From NCBI RefSeq assembly GCF_020740795.1, contig NC_067285.1, positions 40,522,511 through 40,586,510 on the forward strand: a stretch of DNA of 64,000 bases, given 5' to 3'. The notes beneath the pieces are model-generated. The model did no database searches. It saw only the letters and a program-made list of their open reading frames with translations, and had not been told where the DNA came from. Both the position numbers and the translations under genes were made by a program. The stretch comes from Apus apus (taxonomy: Eukaryota; Chordata; Aves; Apodiformes; Apodidae). Below, piece by piece: positions 47,860 through 59,181 of the stretch. Position 1 is the stretch's first letter. Every line of letters begins with the position of its first letter.

Positions 47860-47914
47860 CCTACTAAATGATCTCTAGAGGTCCCTTCCAACTCTGACAA
47901 TTCTGTGATTCCAT
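47860..47914 (+). mobile_element. CR1 LINE extreme 3' end
   Basis: Only the last ~55 bases of a CR1: AAATGATCTCTAGAGGTCCC, then CTTCCAACTCTGACAATTCT and GTGATTCCATGG. Confidence 0.8.
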
Positions 47915-50900
47915 GGCAAATGCCCATTTCTCAGAGTAGGAATGACAAAGTCTGGCTACTACCTTGATGTCTCTTCTCAGAGACCAAGACTTGCCATTTG
48001 TGCAAGACTTAGCCTTTTAGAGTGCTTATTATTTTTCTCTTCAGACTTCTAGGAATGTGAGGATTAGGTTGTCTTAGTCCCACAGACAGTCTCAGACATG
48101 TAAGCCCACACCCCCACCACAACATCTGAGCTGCAAATGCGAGTCTGAGTGCTGAATTAATCCTGCCAATCATAGGGATCTAACTGACATGGGCTTCTGT
48201 CATTTTAATCTTGCCACCCACAGAAAGAAAACTTTATGATCAAGCTGGTCATAACATTCAATACAGAATGATGTAACATTGGAACAAAAAAATACTGTGT
48301 GGAGAAAGTGAAATTCAGACAAGGCTTCCTGAGGAATTTCTTTCTAGTTTGTTATTTTTATTCCTGGTTATTCAGTAGGCAATCTTATCTACTTCCACTT
48401 CTGAAAGGAAAATCAAGTTCTCCCTTCTTTCTTTTAGTATATAACTGCACTTTAAGTTGGGTAAGGGCAGACTGAAATGAGACAACCCAGAGAATCCTGT
48501 CTATTGGGCACTGGTATTGCCTAAGTAGCTATTTGAGAACTCCATAAGGTTATCAGGTCCTCAGTGCAGGATTTTGAAATATATTCAGCGCTGGCCTCAT
48601 CCTGGTCATGTCAAAATCAGTGGTAAAACTTGCCTGACTTCACTGGAAACCAAGTTAGATAAAACTGTGTGCTTTTGAAAAGTGCACTGCCTATTTACCC
48701 CAATTGTGACCAGAGAACTGGAAAGCTAAGAAAACAAGATGAGAAACTGTCAAATAATCAAGAAATAATCAAACTTTTTTTGAGTAAAGTAACACATAAA
48801 ATCACAGATTCATTCATGTGAGGTCAAAATTAAAATCTTCCTCGTGCCATGGAGTCTGTGCAAGCAAAACTTCATACTATGAATCGTCAAAGATAAGAAT
48901 GACAAGTATGCTTAATTGCATGCACAATGTATAGACCCACTGAAGCCAGCAATATATGTCAGGTTAAGCTCCAGCAAACACTGCTTAGCATGAATGGTGC
49001 AAAACCATTTCACTTTACACATTTTACACATTTTTTACATTTGATTTCACACAATAACAAGTGGGATGATGGTCTTCATGCAAAGGGCTTTTTTATGAGG
49101 CCTTGGATTTGGAAAGTAGGGGATTCATTTACAAAAGTGCCAGCAGATACTGTGCCTTGGATCTTTCCATATGGACTGTAGACACTCTCTGCAATACTCT
49201 AAGGAATTTATTTCACACCAAACCAGACAAACATTTTTAGTCTGGTTAGCGGAAGGATAGGAAATGTCCATGTCACACAATAAAGAATTAACACGGGTTT
49301 AATTGCCTCCTGCAGCTGAGGCCAAGCAACCCACTCAAAACTGCAGGTGAAGACTGGCACAGATGCAGCAGTGATACAGGGTGACAAGGCTGTTGTTGAG
49401 CTGGGGGAGAAGCTCTGGCATAAATGCAGAAGGCACAAGGATGGACAGTAAAAAGCAGGTCTGGTTCAGGTTATATCGAGATTATTCTAAAACTGAATCT
49501 CAAGCCTAATTCTTTCCTAAAAAGAGAGCTCTGGCAGAGAAAGCTACAATGTGCCTTGACATAAAGAGGTACCAGGATTTGGTAGGAGATAGTTCTGGCC
49601 AGCTTGCAGCAAGCCTCTGCAGAGCCCTCAGGCAGGAGCAGTATGCCACCTACTGCTAATCAAACTCCCTTGCACAGAGAAGCCGTGGACCTCAGTGCTG
49701 AGGAAAATGAGATGTTTTAGGCTGAGCCTGAGCATCGAAATCCATGAATGAGAAGAAATGATCCAGATATTGAAAGGTAATTTCAACACTCACCCACCAG
49801 ATATTTACAGGCTCATGTGTATTCTGACTTACTGCAGCTCCCTTTTCAAGTACTATCTTGTGGTACTTCCTCGTTTACAAATATAACTAATTCATGCTCA
49901 TGGATGAGAAAAGCAGAGAATGACAGGTGGCAAAATGAAAATTCACCCCATCAGTGTTTTTTGCTCCCATGTACATGAAATGCTTATTGAAAAGGACACT
50001 AATTCAGGAACACAAAGCTGTTCAAGGCAGCACCTAACTTTGCATTCAGCTGCATTCAAGTGAATGGCATTGTAAATGTCACACAGGAAAAAAATCCCTG
50101 GTTAGCCTGCTGGAAATAAATGACCCCCAAAAAATCACTTTATATTTACTGTTGAATGGGAGAAAAAAATTTGGGACATTTATGTTCAAGACTCAGATGC
50201 TTTACTAAAGTATAATTTCCAGGATGTTGGGAAGAGTAAGAATTTGTCATTTATGGCCCTCGATTCCGACTAGTTTTAAATGAAGATGGATTGGCAGCTT
50301 CTAGCTCCATCTACTGTGTCAAACTGAAATAACAGAAAGATTGATCTTTCCACTTTTTTAAAAAAACACCTGTATCTCGATCTCCCCCTAAAGTAGGAGT
50401 CATGAATCAGCAACATATAACCGTTGAAAGGCAATGCACTGAAGCCAAGACAAAACGGCAAATAATACAAGCCAGTAAGTAGAACAGCAAGCAGTAAACG
50501 AGGTGGAGAAGGTTTTGTTTTCAAACCAGACTCCATATGATGCAGGGGTATTTAGATAATCCTAGGGGACTGAAGGCTTTTAGACAATTTTTCTAGTTAT
50601 CATTTGAACTCTGCAAAGTTTTTTCTTTCACTTCACATACCTTTTTGAGATATCAAAGGCATTTTTTACATTTCCTTCACTGAAACCAAGATCTTACCAA
50701 GTTTTCCATGGAGAGTCTCACCCCCTTTCTTGTCCAGAGATAAACTAGCCTGCTAGTATAAATATTTTCCAGGCACTCTTTCTATGAAGACAGAAAAGCA
50801 ACAGCTTGAACCTTGTTGTTCTGCATGCCAACAGAAGGCTGATTGCACTAAGATTTCCTGAGCTGCACAAAGGAAAGCAATTTCAAGGACTAATTTCAGG

Positions 50901-52122
50901 ACTAATCAATTGTTTACTTAAAAAGTGGTTACTATAGAAATTATCATTATAGACTGGTAGGACTCAAGCAAAACAAACTATAAGGAATGTTTAACCTTCT
51001 AGCTGATTCTTGTGTAGTCCATAGTTGATGCTACCTTAAACTTCAGTAATACAAAAAAAACCCACAACCATACCTAAACAACAAAACATCACTTGACAAA
51101 TTAACTTTGATATTGAAATACAGGTGGTTTTGGCTTGAGAGGTCTAATTCACAACTTTGGGTTACAAACCCGTTATACACAAAATACACAAAAGCTTCTC
51201 TTCATCTTAGGATTTGTCTTGGGTTTATTTTATTTTTATCTTCCACAGCACTTGTAGAGAATCAGAAAGAAATTCAGAATCTCGTCCAGATGCTATTTGC
51301 TTCCATCTGCCATGGTATTTTTCAGTTTTATACTTCAAAGGGTAAACATTTTGAAACCACATGAGGCAAATTAGGAACCTGAAACCTACTTTCAAAAATC
51401 ATTTATGCATGTAAAAATGTCTCACCTAGTACTAGTAAGTTTTAGGACTCCAAGTGGCCTAAGCCACTTAAATAAGATACAGACTTCCAAAGTACTAAAT
51501 ATGTTATGGAATAAATGTCCTTCTAGCTTAACCCTTCAGGTTAATTATTAGCTTATCACCCCTTAAGAATTTCAAGTACAAAATACTGTTGTATGCTGGG
51601 TAGTACTGGGACTAGAGAGAAGGATCAAGGAGAAGGTTAGTCTTTGTTGGCAAAGACTCAACTGGATGGAACACCCTCATTTCCTGTAGAACTGCGCTTT
51701 TTTAACAGAGCACTTGCATATTTCATCAGCAAATCAATCTTTACCACATTTTGCTTTCTGGACTTCATCCCTGGTGTATTTGAATGCTAAGCCTCAATAT
51801 CAGTGCTTTACCTCCTGCACATACAGAGGTGCTGCCTCTTGATGAACACAGCTGCTGGAGCCCCAACCAGTTCTTCCAGCTCTTGCTAAATCCTGAATTG
51901 GTCTGGATTGTCTTTAATTTCTTTGCTCACAAGGCCACACCAGTCAAGATGGTCACAGGAAACTTGCTGTAATGGAGAAGTACAGGTATCAAAGAAATGG
52001 AATTTAAATTAAATCCCATGACTTCATAAAAGCAAGTTTTAATAATTATTTTCCATGCATAATTTACTGTTACTGAGGATATTAGACAAATCTTAAAATA
52101 TGTGCAACAGAAAACAGTACTT
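47915..52122. other. Intergenic, nothing recognised
   Basis: 4.2 kb of AT-rich sequence without identifiable genes or repeats. Confidence 0.5.
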
Positions 52123-53185
52123 CATAGAATTGTAGAATGGTTTGGGTTGCAAGGGGCCTTCAAACATCATCTAGATCCACCCCCCCCTGCATGGCCAAGG
52201 ACACCTCCCACCAGACCAGGTAGCTCCAAGCCTCATCCAACCTGCCCTTGAACACTTCCAGGGATGTGGCTTCTACAGCTTCTCTGGGCAACCTGTTCCA
52301 GTGCCTTCCTACCCTCATGGTGAAAAATTCATTCCTGATGTCTAATCTAAATCTCCCCTCTTCCAGTTTTTATCCACTGTACCTTGTCCTCTCAGTACAA
52401 GCCCTTGTCAAAAGCCCTTCCTGAGCTTTCCTGGAGCCCCTTCAGGCACTGGAAGGTGCCCTAAGGTCTCCCTGGAGCCTTCTCTTCTCCAGGCTGAACA
52501 GCCCCAACTCCCTCAGCCTGTCTTGACAGCAGAGCTCCTCCAGCCTTTAGATCATCATTGTGGCCTCCTCTGGACTCTCTCCAACAGCTCCATGTCCTTC
52601 CTGTGCTGGGGGCTCCAGACCTGGACACAGCACTCCAGGTGGGGTCCCACCAGAGCAGAGCAGAGGAGCAGAATCCCCTCCCTGGCCCTGCTGGCCACAC
52701 TTTTGATGCAGCCCAGAACATGGTTGGTTTCTGGGTGCCAGCGCACATTGCCAACTCATGTTGAGCTTCTCGTCCAACATCAACCCCTGCACCCATGTGC
52801 AAGGCCTTGCACTTGCCCTTGTTGAACTTGTTGGCCTGGGACCACTTCTCGAGCCTGTCAGGTCCCTCTGGATGGCATCCCTTCTCTCCAGTGTGTCAAC
52901 CTGAACACACAAGTCGGTGTAATTAGCAAACTTGCTGAGGGTGCACTCAAAGCCACTGTCCATGTCGCTAACAAAGATGTTAAACAGCACTGGTCCCAGT
53001 ACCGACCCTTGGGGAACACCACTCATCACAGGTCTCCATCTGGACAGCAAGCCATTGAGTGTGACCATCCAGCCAGTTCCTCACCCAATGAGTGGCCCAT
53101 CTATCGAATCTGTATCATTCCAGTTTTAATACCAGGATGTCGTGTGGGACAGTGTCAAAAGCTCTGCACAGGTCCAGGTAGCTGA
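52123..53185 (-). mobile_element. CR1 LINE, 5'-truncated, decayed
   Basis: Reverse orientation; tail CATAGAATTGTAGAATGGTT. The RT region is visible in 52547-53068 ([20 protein letters not shown]), with FADD degraded to FANY, and it ends at AGCTTTTGACACTGTCCCAC (reverse). Confidence 0.93.
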
Positions 53186-55339
53186 CTTCTCAGAATGCAG
53201 CGACATTTATGCTCTTTTCCTTCTTCCTCCCTTTAACTGGATCAGCAGTAGCTGCATAAGTGCTGAACAACTCCAATTTTATTATTTCTGTTTAAAATAA
53301 TGAATGATGGTCTGAGTCTATCTTGTCCCCTATTTCATATGGGTTTTCCATTATTTTTGAGACAATGCCATGCATCAGGAAGGTTCAGTGAATCTGGTTC
53401 TTCTGGTAAGTGTCTTGAAGGAATGCAATCATTTGGGGTTCACAATTCCCAGAAGGATATTAATGAAAGCATTGCAGCAACTATAGGAGCTGCAAGGACT
53501 GCAAACTGTATGCATCAAAGATATCCAATGAATTAATGAAGATATCAAATTAATTCATCCTATAACTGGTGAGAACGGCATGATTTTTTTTTTTAATATT
53601 AATTTCATTGCTCATTTGGATAATCATCTCATCTGAACATGTGTAATTTCTGTGTTCCTCCTATGTTCCCCCTACTCTGACACACTAAAAATAGATGTGC
53701 TCAGTCTTGAAATGAAGAGACAAAAACCTGGGGGCTGTCAGCATTCATCCTTTTTAAGAGGCAGTCCCTCTCTGTATACACAGAAACATGGGTACTGAAA
53801 CTGGCTAGAGGGAGACAATGGGTAAAGGCAGACCTGGGGCAGATGTAGCAGCTCTGAGTTTGGGTTAAAAACTGTAAGAAGTTTTCACCAAAAAAATACA
53901 AAGAAAAAAAATACATTCACCCATTCCCAAGAAGAAAACTATTCCAGCAATTCAGAAGTGCCCTTTCAGTGCATTTACAGTAAATTATTGAAGCTAAAAA
54001 CTAGATTATTTAATCTTTGCACATTGAGAATGAGCACCTTCTTTCACCTTTTTTTTTCCTCTCTAGCTCTCAAATTATAATTTCAGAAATTCTGATAGTC
54101 ATTCAGGAGCTCCTAGGGTGAAAAAGCACCTCAGAAACAAGAGTGTGACCAGTCTGTGTGGGTGTAGGACAGATGGATGGCACGGCACGGAGCACAGGCA
54201 GGCTGAATTAGCTGACACTGTGAACCAGGAGGGAGAGGGTGCACAGGCAATATCAAGGCAGAGGGGCAGGTGGAGGGAAAATTAAATAACTATTTTCAGC
54301 TCTTGAATTAGTTATACTTGCAAACGAAACTCTACATCCCTGCTTCCTGACTTTGATGATGCTCCTGTTTCCAGCTGTTATAAATGAAACTGAAAGCAGA
54401 TCCCGACAGACACTTACTCCACAGCATAGCTTTAGAAGTGTGAGTTGTCCTGTAGAACTTGTTAAAGAATCTGGCACACATAAGACAGTTCCTGAAAGCA
54501 TTCACTGGATTCAAACCCCGGGTTTTCCCACTATTCATATTGAGAGCTCAGTGAAGTGACCAATAACTGGAAGGGAACTGAATAAATACTGATGTAGAAT
54601 TCACAGATCAAAAGGATAACAAATGACTATTTTTTTTCTCAAGATTTCCTGCAGCTTTGTGCTAGCAACAAAGCCAATGTCCCAAGTTAATCAACCTGAC
54701 AGATTCGCAAAAGGAAATGTATTTTTTAGGTATTATTTCTCTGATCAGGGCCTATGCTGACTTTCCATGGCCATATGACCCGTGACCCGGGAGTCCTATG
54801 AACAGAAACACAGCTTTGGGTCACGCACCTATATGGAAACCAGGATACAAAAAAAATTACCTTGATAATTTACCCTTTCATTTTAAGTCTGTCTTGATGA
54901 TTATCGTGGTTATCTACCAGAATGTTTCTAAAATATAAGGCACTGTTAGGTAACCTGGGGAAGTTTCATGCCTTCCCAAGGTGTTCTCTCATACAAAACA
55001 ACACAAGACTGCTGGCTGACACTCATTAGCAGTGTTGGCCTGTGCCAGAAACAATGCTCAGAAGCTCAATGAGCTTCTCTAAAGACCACCGCTCACAAGA
55101 AGCTCAAACTACTAACAGTGGTTGCAGGTATAAACTGTGTTATAAAAATGGAGGAAAACTACTTGCCCTATGCTGCAAGACTAGGAGGAGCAACTCTTTG
55201 ATCAGAGCAGAGGTCACCATCATAAAAGAAACTGAACAAACAGTCTCTGATAGGCCCTGCTGCCTGTGCCGACCGTGGAGGTGTTGGTAACTGCTCCATC
55301 TGACATGGGACTTGAGAACAACATGGTGGCTTTCACTGG
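53186..55339. other. Intergenic, nothing recognised
   Basis: About 2.1 kb between two CR1 copies; no gene, RNA or repeat recognised. Confidence 0.5.
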
Positions 55340-56122
55340 ATCACAGAATGTTAGGGGTTGAAGGGACCTCTGGAGATCATCGAGTCCAGCCTCCCTGCCA
55401 GATCAGTACCCCCCAGGATCTAGGGCAGGTCACACAGAAATGCATTCAGAAGGGTCTTGAAAGTCTCCAGAGAAGGAGACTCCACAACCTCTCTGGGCAG
55501 CCTGTCCCAGGGCTCCTCTGCCCTCACAGTAAAGAAGTTTTTCCTCATGTTTAGGTGGACATGTGATGGGCCCCTTCTTCTTGACACCCTCCTTCAGATA
55601 TTTATATACATTAGTAAGATCCCCTCTCAGCCTTCTCTTCTCTAGACTAAGCAGTCCCAGGTCTCTCAGCCTTTCCTCATATGCCACATGTTCCAGTCCC
55701 TTAATCACCCTTGTAGCCTCTGTTGGACTCTCTCTGGTGAATTCCTGTCCCTCTTGAACTGGGGAGCACAGGGCACAATACTCCAGGCGTGGTCTCACCA
55801 GGGCAGAGCAGAGAGGGAGGAGAACCTCCCTCGACCTGCTGGACACACTATTCTTAATGCACCCCAAGATATCACTGGCCTTCTTGGCCACCAGGGCACA
55901 TTGCTGCCCCATGGGTAACTTGTTGTCCACCAGGACTCCAAGGTCCTTCTCCATGGAGCTGCTTTCTAGCAGGTCAGCTCCTACTCTGTACTGCTGCATG
56001 TTATTCCTTTCCAGGTGCAGGACTCTGCACTTACTCTAGTGGAACCTCATTAGGTTCCTCTTTGCCCAGCTCTCCAGCCTGTCCAAATCTTGCTGAATGG
56101 CTGCACAGCCTTTTGGAGGAGC
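55340..56122 (-). mobile_element. CR1 LINE 3' fragment
   Basis: Reverse orientation; tail ATCACAGAATGTTAGGGGTT. The open frame 55430-55999 reads [20 protein letters not shown] and [20 protein letters not shown], closely matching the C-terminal part of the intact ORF2 at 13336-16221. Same tail type as that young element. Confidence 0.94.
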
Positions 56123-56491
56123 ACAGTCTTCATTAGCAAGAAACTGGACTGGATGGCTCAAAAGACCCTTTCTGAGCTTCACAGAGTAAATGGATAATTA
56201 AAGTAATGTGCAACTGTTGAAGCTTGGTGTTAAAACACAGACTGGCAACACACCTGAGCTCAGCATTGCTGCAAACCCCACCGAGGTGAGATCAGCTCAG
56301 CAGCAGACGGACCCTTGGCTGCCAGTTCCCGACTTCACGCTGCACCAGGAAGAGACAGGGAGGGCAACTCCTTGCTGACAGCTCAAAGGGTAAATTCCAG
56401 CTGTGCAACTGCCCTTCCTGAACACCAGCAGGTGAATTTCAGATCCTGTTTGCTGCTGGGCTGCTCATAAAGCCAAGGAAAGATTGTTTAG

Positions 56492-56805
56492 ATCACAGAA
56501 TCATAGAATGGTTTGGGATGGAAGGGACCTTCAAGATCATCTAGCTCCAACCCCCCTGCATGGGCAGGGACACCTCCCACCAGCCCAGGTTGCTCCAAGC
56601 CCCATCCAACCTGCCCTTCAACACTGCCAGGGATGGGGCAGCCACAGCTTCCCTGGGCAACCTGGGCCAGGGTCTCACCACCCTCACAGGAAAACATTTC
56701 TTCTTCTCAATATCTCATCTAAATCTCCCCTTTTCCAGTTTTGATCCATTACCCCTTTTCCTCTCACTGCAAGCCTTTGTAAAAAAGGGGTCAGTCCCCT
56801 CTGGG
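56492..56805 (-). mobile_element. CR1 LINE 3' fragment
   Basis: Reverse orientation; begins ATCACAGAATCATAGAATGG, with CATGGGCAGGGACACCTCCC in the older tail style (reverse of TGGTGGGAGGTGTCCCTGCC). About 370 bp from the preceding CR1. Confidence 0.93.
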
Positions 56806-58030
56806 ATCAAACTATGAAGACTGGGCTTTTCCAGGCTTATCACCTGAAAAAGTGACTTCCTTTTCACAAGCATACCATGAATGTCAGGTGGGAAGGCTGA
56901 AGGTACCCACATTCACTCATAATCCTGTTTTCTCCTTGCTGTGATTACAAATAACAAATGCTTGATCTGGGCTTGTATCTCATCATAAATCAGTAGAAAT
57001 CAATGTATTTGACACAAGAGGGCAAAAGTGTTAATCTCACAGACCTGCTGTCATGGATCTTGCACCATTTTCAGATTTTTGTGTATTCATATCAGGAAGT
57101 GGTAAGGAAGTGGCTGGAACATTGAGTTTATTCCTCCTGGATCACACTATACATTTTTATGTATGTATTTATAAATGCATGGTTCAGTTTAGACCTCATA
57201 TCTGAAGATGAGAGGTTGAGAACTGCAGTTACAACCAGATGACTTTGAACATGTGTTGAAACTTAGTAGTGGTGCTGTTACACTATTGCAGTCTTTTATT
57301 GAGAACATAAAGAGGCCCGTAACAGAGGCAGGTTGTGGTGTGATGTAAGGAACATTAATATTTTGGGGGGCACTAGGCAGACTTGCTCTCATGATGCAAG
57401 TTAGATTTTAGGGACTTCTTTTTAAAAGCAGTCATGTTTCTTTTCAGAGGTGCTGCCAACATGACAGGTGCTTTCCAGTATCATCCAAATATGACAAAAG
57501 GCATCACTTAAGAGTAATCAGGTAACTTTAAACTACAAGAACAGACACTGTGGGCTTGAAACACCAACTCCAGAACATTCATGCTGCGCCAGGGCATTAG
57601 AGCCACAACTGATCTTTACAATCACGTGTTTGTGGTTAAAACATTTTCCTTGTTGTTTCCATCGGATCCAAAAGAAAACAAACGAAATAGCTGATTTCTT
57701 GAACGAATGGGCACTGGCTGCCTGCATTTAACTGCCACAAGACTTGCCTGACCTGCACCAGGTGCCTGTTTTTCCAGACCAAAAAAAAAAAAAAAGAAAT
57801 AAAACACCCCACAGCTGAATATTAATGTCCCAAGTTGCTGTTAGGGATGAAAGCCCGGGGTGGGGGGGCCTGACGGAGGAAAAGGGACTCAGCGGCCAGA
57901 GTTAAAGGATGTCATGAAAAGCTCGTGGTCCAAGCGATGCAGCCACCTTGACGTTCCCTGCTTCTTTTCGTGTTTGGTTTTTTTTTTTTCTAGTGACGCT
58001 CCCCCAACCTCCTTTTCAGGAGGGGGGCCG
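56806..58030. other. Intergenic DNA leading into the ANKRD17 CpG island
   Basis: No gene or mobile element recognised. A-run at 57780-57795; base composition shifts sharply to GC-rich after about 58010. Confidence 0.5.
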
Positions 58031-58115
58031 GGGAGGTCGGCTCTGGATGCACGGTGCCCCGGGCGCGCGCGCTGGCACGGCAGCGGCCGCGAGGACCTGT
58101 CACCGAAAAGACGCG

Positions 58116-58250
58116 CACCGGGGCTTGGCGGGGCCGCACCGGGGCTTGGCGGGGCCGCACCAGGGCTTGGCGGGGCCGCACCGGGGCTTCACGGGGCCGC
58201 ACCGGGGCTTGGCGGGGCCGCACCGGGGCTTGGCGGGGCCGCACCGGGGC
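58116..58250 (+). repeat. 21-bp minisatellite in the ANKRD17 upstream region
   Basis: Six full copies and one partial copy of a 21-bp unit that begins CACCGGGGCTTGG (starts 58116, 58137, 58158, 58179, 58200, 58221, 58242). One copy has AGGG and one has TTCACGG variants; the rest are identical, indicating recent tandem expansion. Because 21 is a multiple of 3, several frames stay open on both strands, which accounts for the repetitive open frames here. Confidence 0.97.
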
Positions 58251-58489
58251 GCTCGGCGTTTCCCCGGGCAGGGCACGGCGTGGACGGTGCGTGACACGGG
58301 GCCCCCCTTCTTCTCCTTACCGCGCTCGGCCTGACCGGCTCGCTCCGCCTTCTGTCTCCGCCGGTTCCCTTGGCTCTTTCCGCTCGGCGGGGCCGGGGAG
58401 GGGTCTCGCCGCCCGCCGGGCCGGGCGGGGCGGGGCGGGGCGAGCGCGGCCGGGAGGTGATCTGAGGAGAGCAGCGAAACGGCGGCGGA

Positions 58490-58733
58490 TGACGTCACGG
58501 CCGCTCCTTCCGGCGCCGCGCGGTGACGGCGGTTCCCGGCAGGAGGGGGTGGGGGGGGGGTTCGCGGCTGCCGCGGCCGGGGCGGGGGCGCGCGCGCGCG
58601 GGGAGCGGGGGCGCGCGCGGGGGGCGGGGGCGGGGCGGGGCGGGGGGGGCGCGAGGCGGCGGGAGCGGCGGGAGCGGCGCGCGCCCCGGTGAAGGCGCCG
58701 GCAGCGGCGGGAGCGGCGCCAAATATCGCGAGA
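58490..58733 (+). promoter_or_regulatory. ANKRD17: ANKRD17 promoter elements: CRE, ETS, E2F, CGCG motif
   Basis: TGACGTCA (58490-58497) is a perfect CREB/ATF palindrome. CCTTCCGG (58506-58513) is ETS-like. GGCGCCAAA (58715-58723) matches E2F. TATCGCGAGA (58724-58733) resembles the TCTCGCGAGA element bound by BANP/ZBTB33-type factors. No TATA box in the usual position. Motif matches are seen directly; their use is inferred. Confidence 0.6.
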
Positions 58734-58848
58734 AGTGCCGCGGCGCCGGCGCTAGAGGTGACCGAGACGGCGGCGGCGGCTCCGGGCGCTTCCTCCTCCT
58801 CCTCCTTCCTCCTCCTCCTCCTCACCCGGTGCGGGCGGATCGGCGGCC

Positions 58849-59181
58849 ATGGAGAAGGCGGTCGGCGCGGCGGCGGCTGCAGCGACGGCGGAGGGAGGCG
58901 GTGAGGGCGGCGAGGCCGGGAGCGGCACGGCGGGGCCCGGCCCCCCGGAGGGGCTGCGCGGCGGAGCGGCGGGGCCGCGGGGCCTGGTGCGGGTGTGCGA
59001 CCTGCTGCTGAAAAAGAAGGCGGCGGCGAAGGGGAAGCGGAGCGGGCGGGCGGGCCGGCCGGCCAGCAGCAGCGAGAGCGGCGGCGGCGGCAGCGAGAGC
59101 AGCAACAACGGCAGCGAGGAGGAGGAGGAGGACGAGGAGGAGGAGGAGGAGGACGAGGAGGAGGAGGAGGAGGTCTCTGAG
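58849..59181 (+). CDS. ANKRD17: ANKRD17 exon 1 (N-terminus of ankyrin repeat domain protein 17)
   Basis: ATG at 58849 in a GCGGCCATGG Kozak context, then 111 codons to the donor GAG|GTACCG. The protein begins MEKAVGAAAAAAT, then LVRVCDLLLKKK (residues 46-57), a Ser/Gly-rich stretch, and an acidic run of mostly Glu (90-108) ending EVSE. This matches ANKRD17, a large multi-ankyrin and KH-domain protein; the ankyrin repeats lie in later exons outside the window. Synteny supports the call: in vertebrates ANKRD17 is divergently oriented next to ALB. GAG/GAC repeats make the acidic tract likely to vary in length between species. Confidence 0.93.

Noticed and set aside
58054-58692. Open frames with repeated GAWRGRT or RCGPAKP-type units
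   Set aside because: They come from the 21-bp minisatellite, whose length is a multiple of 3; no evidence for translation.
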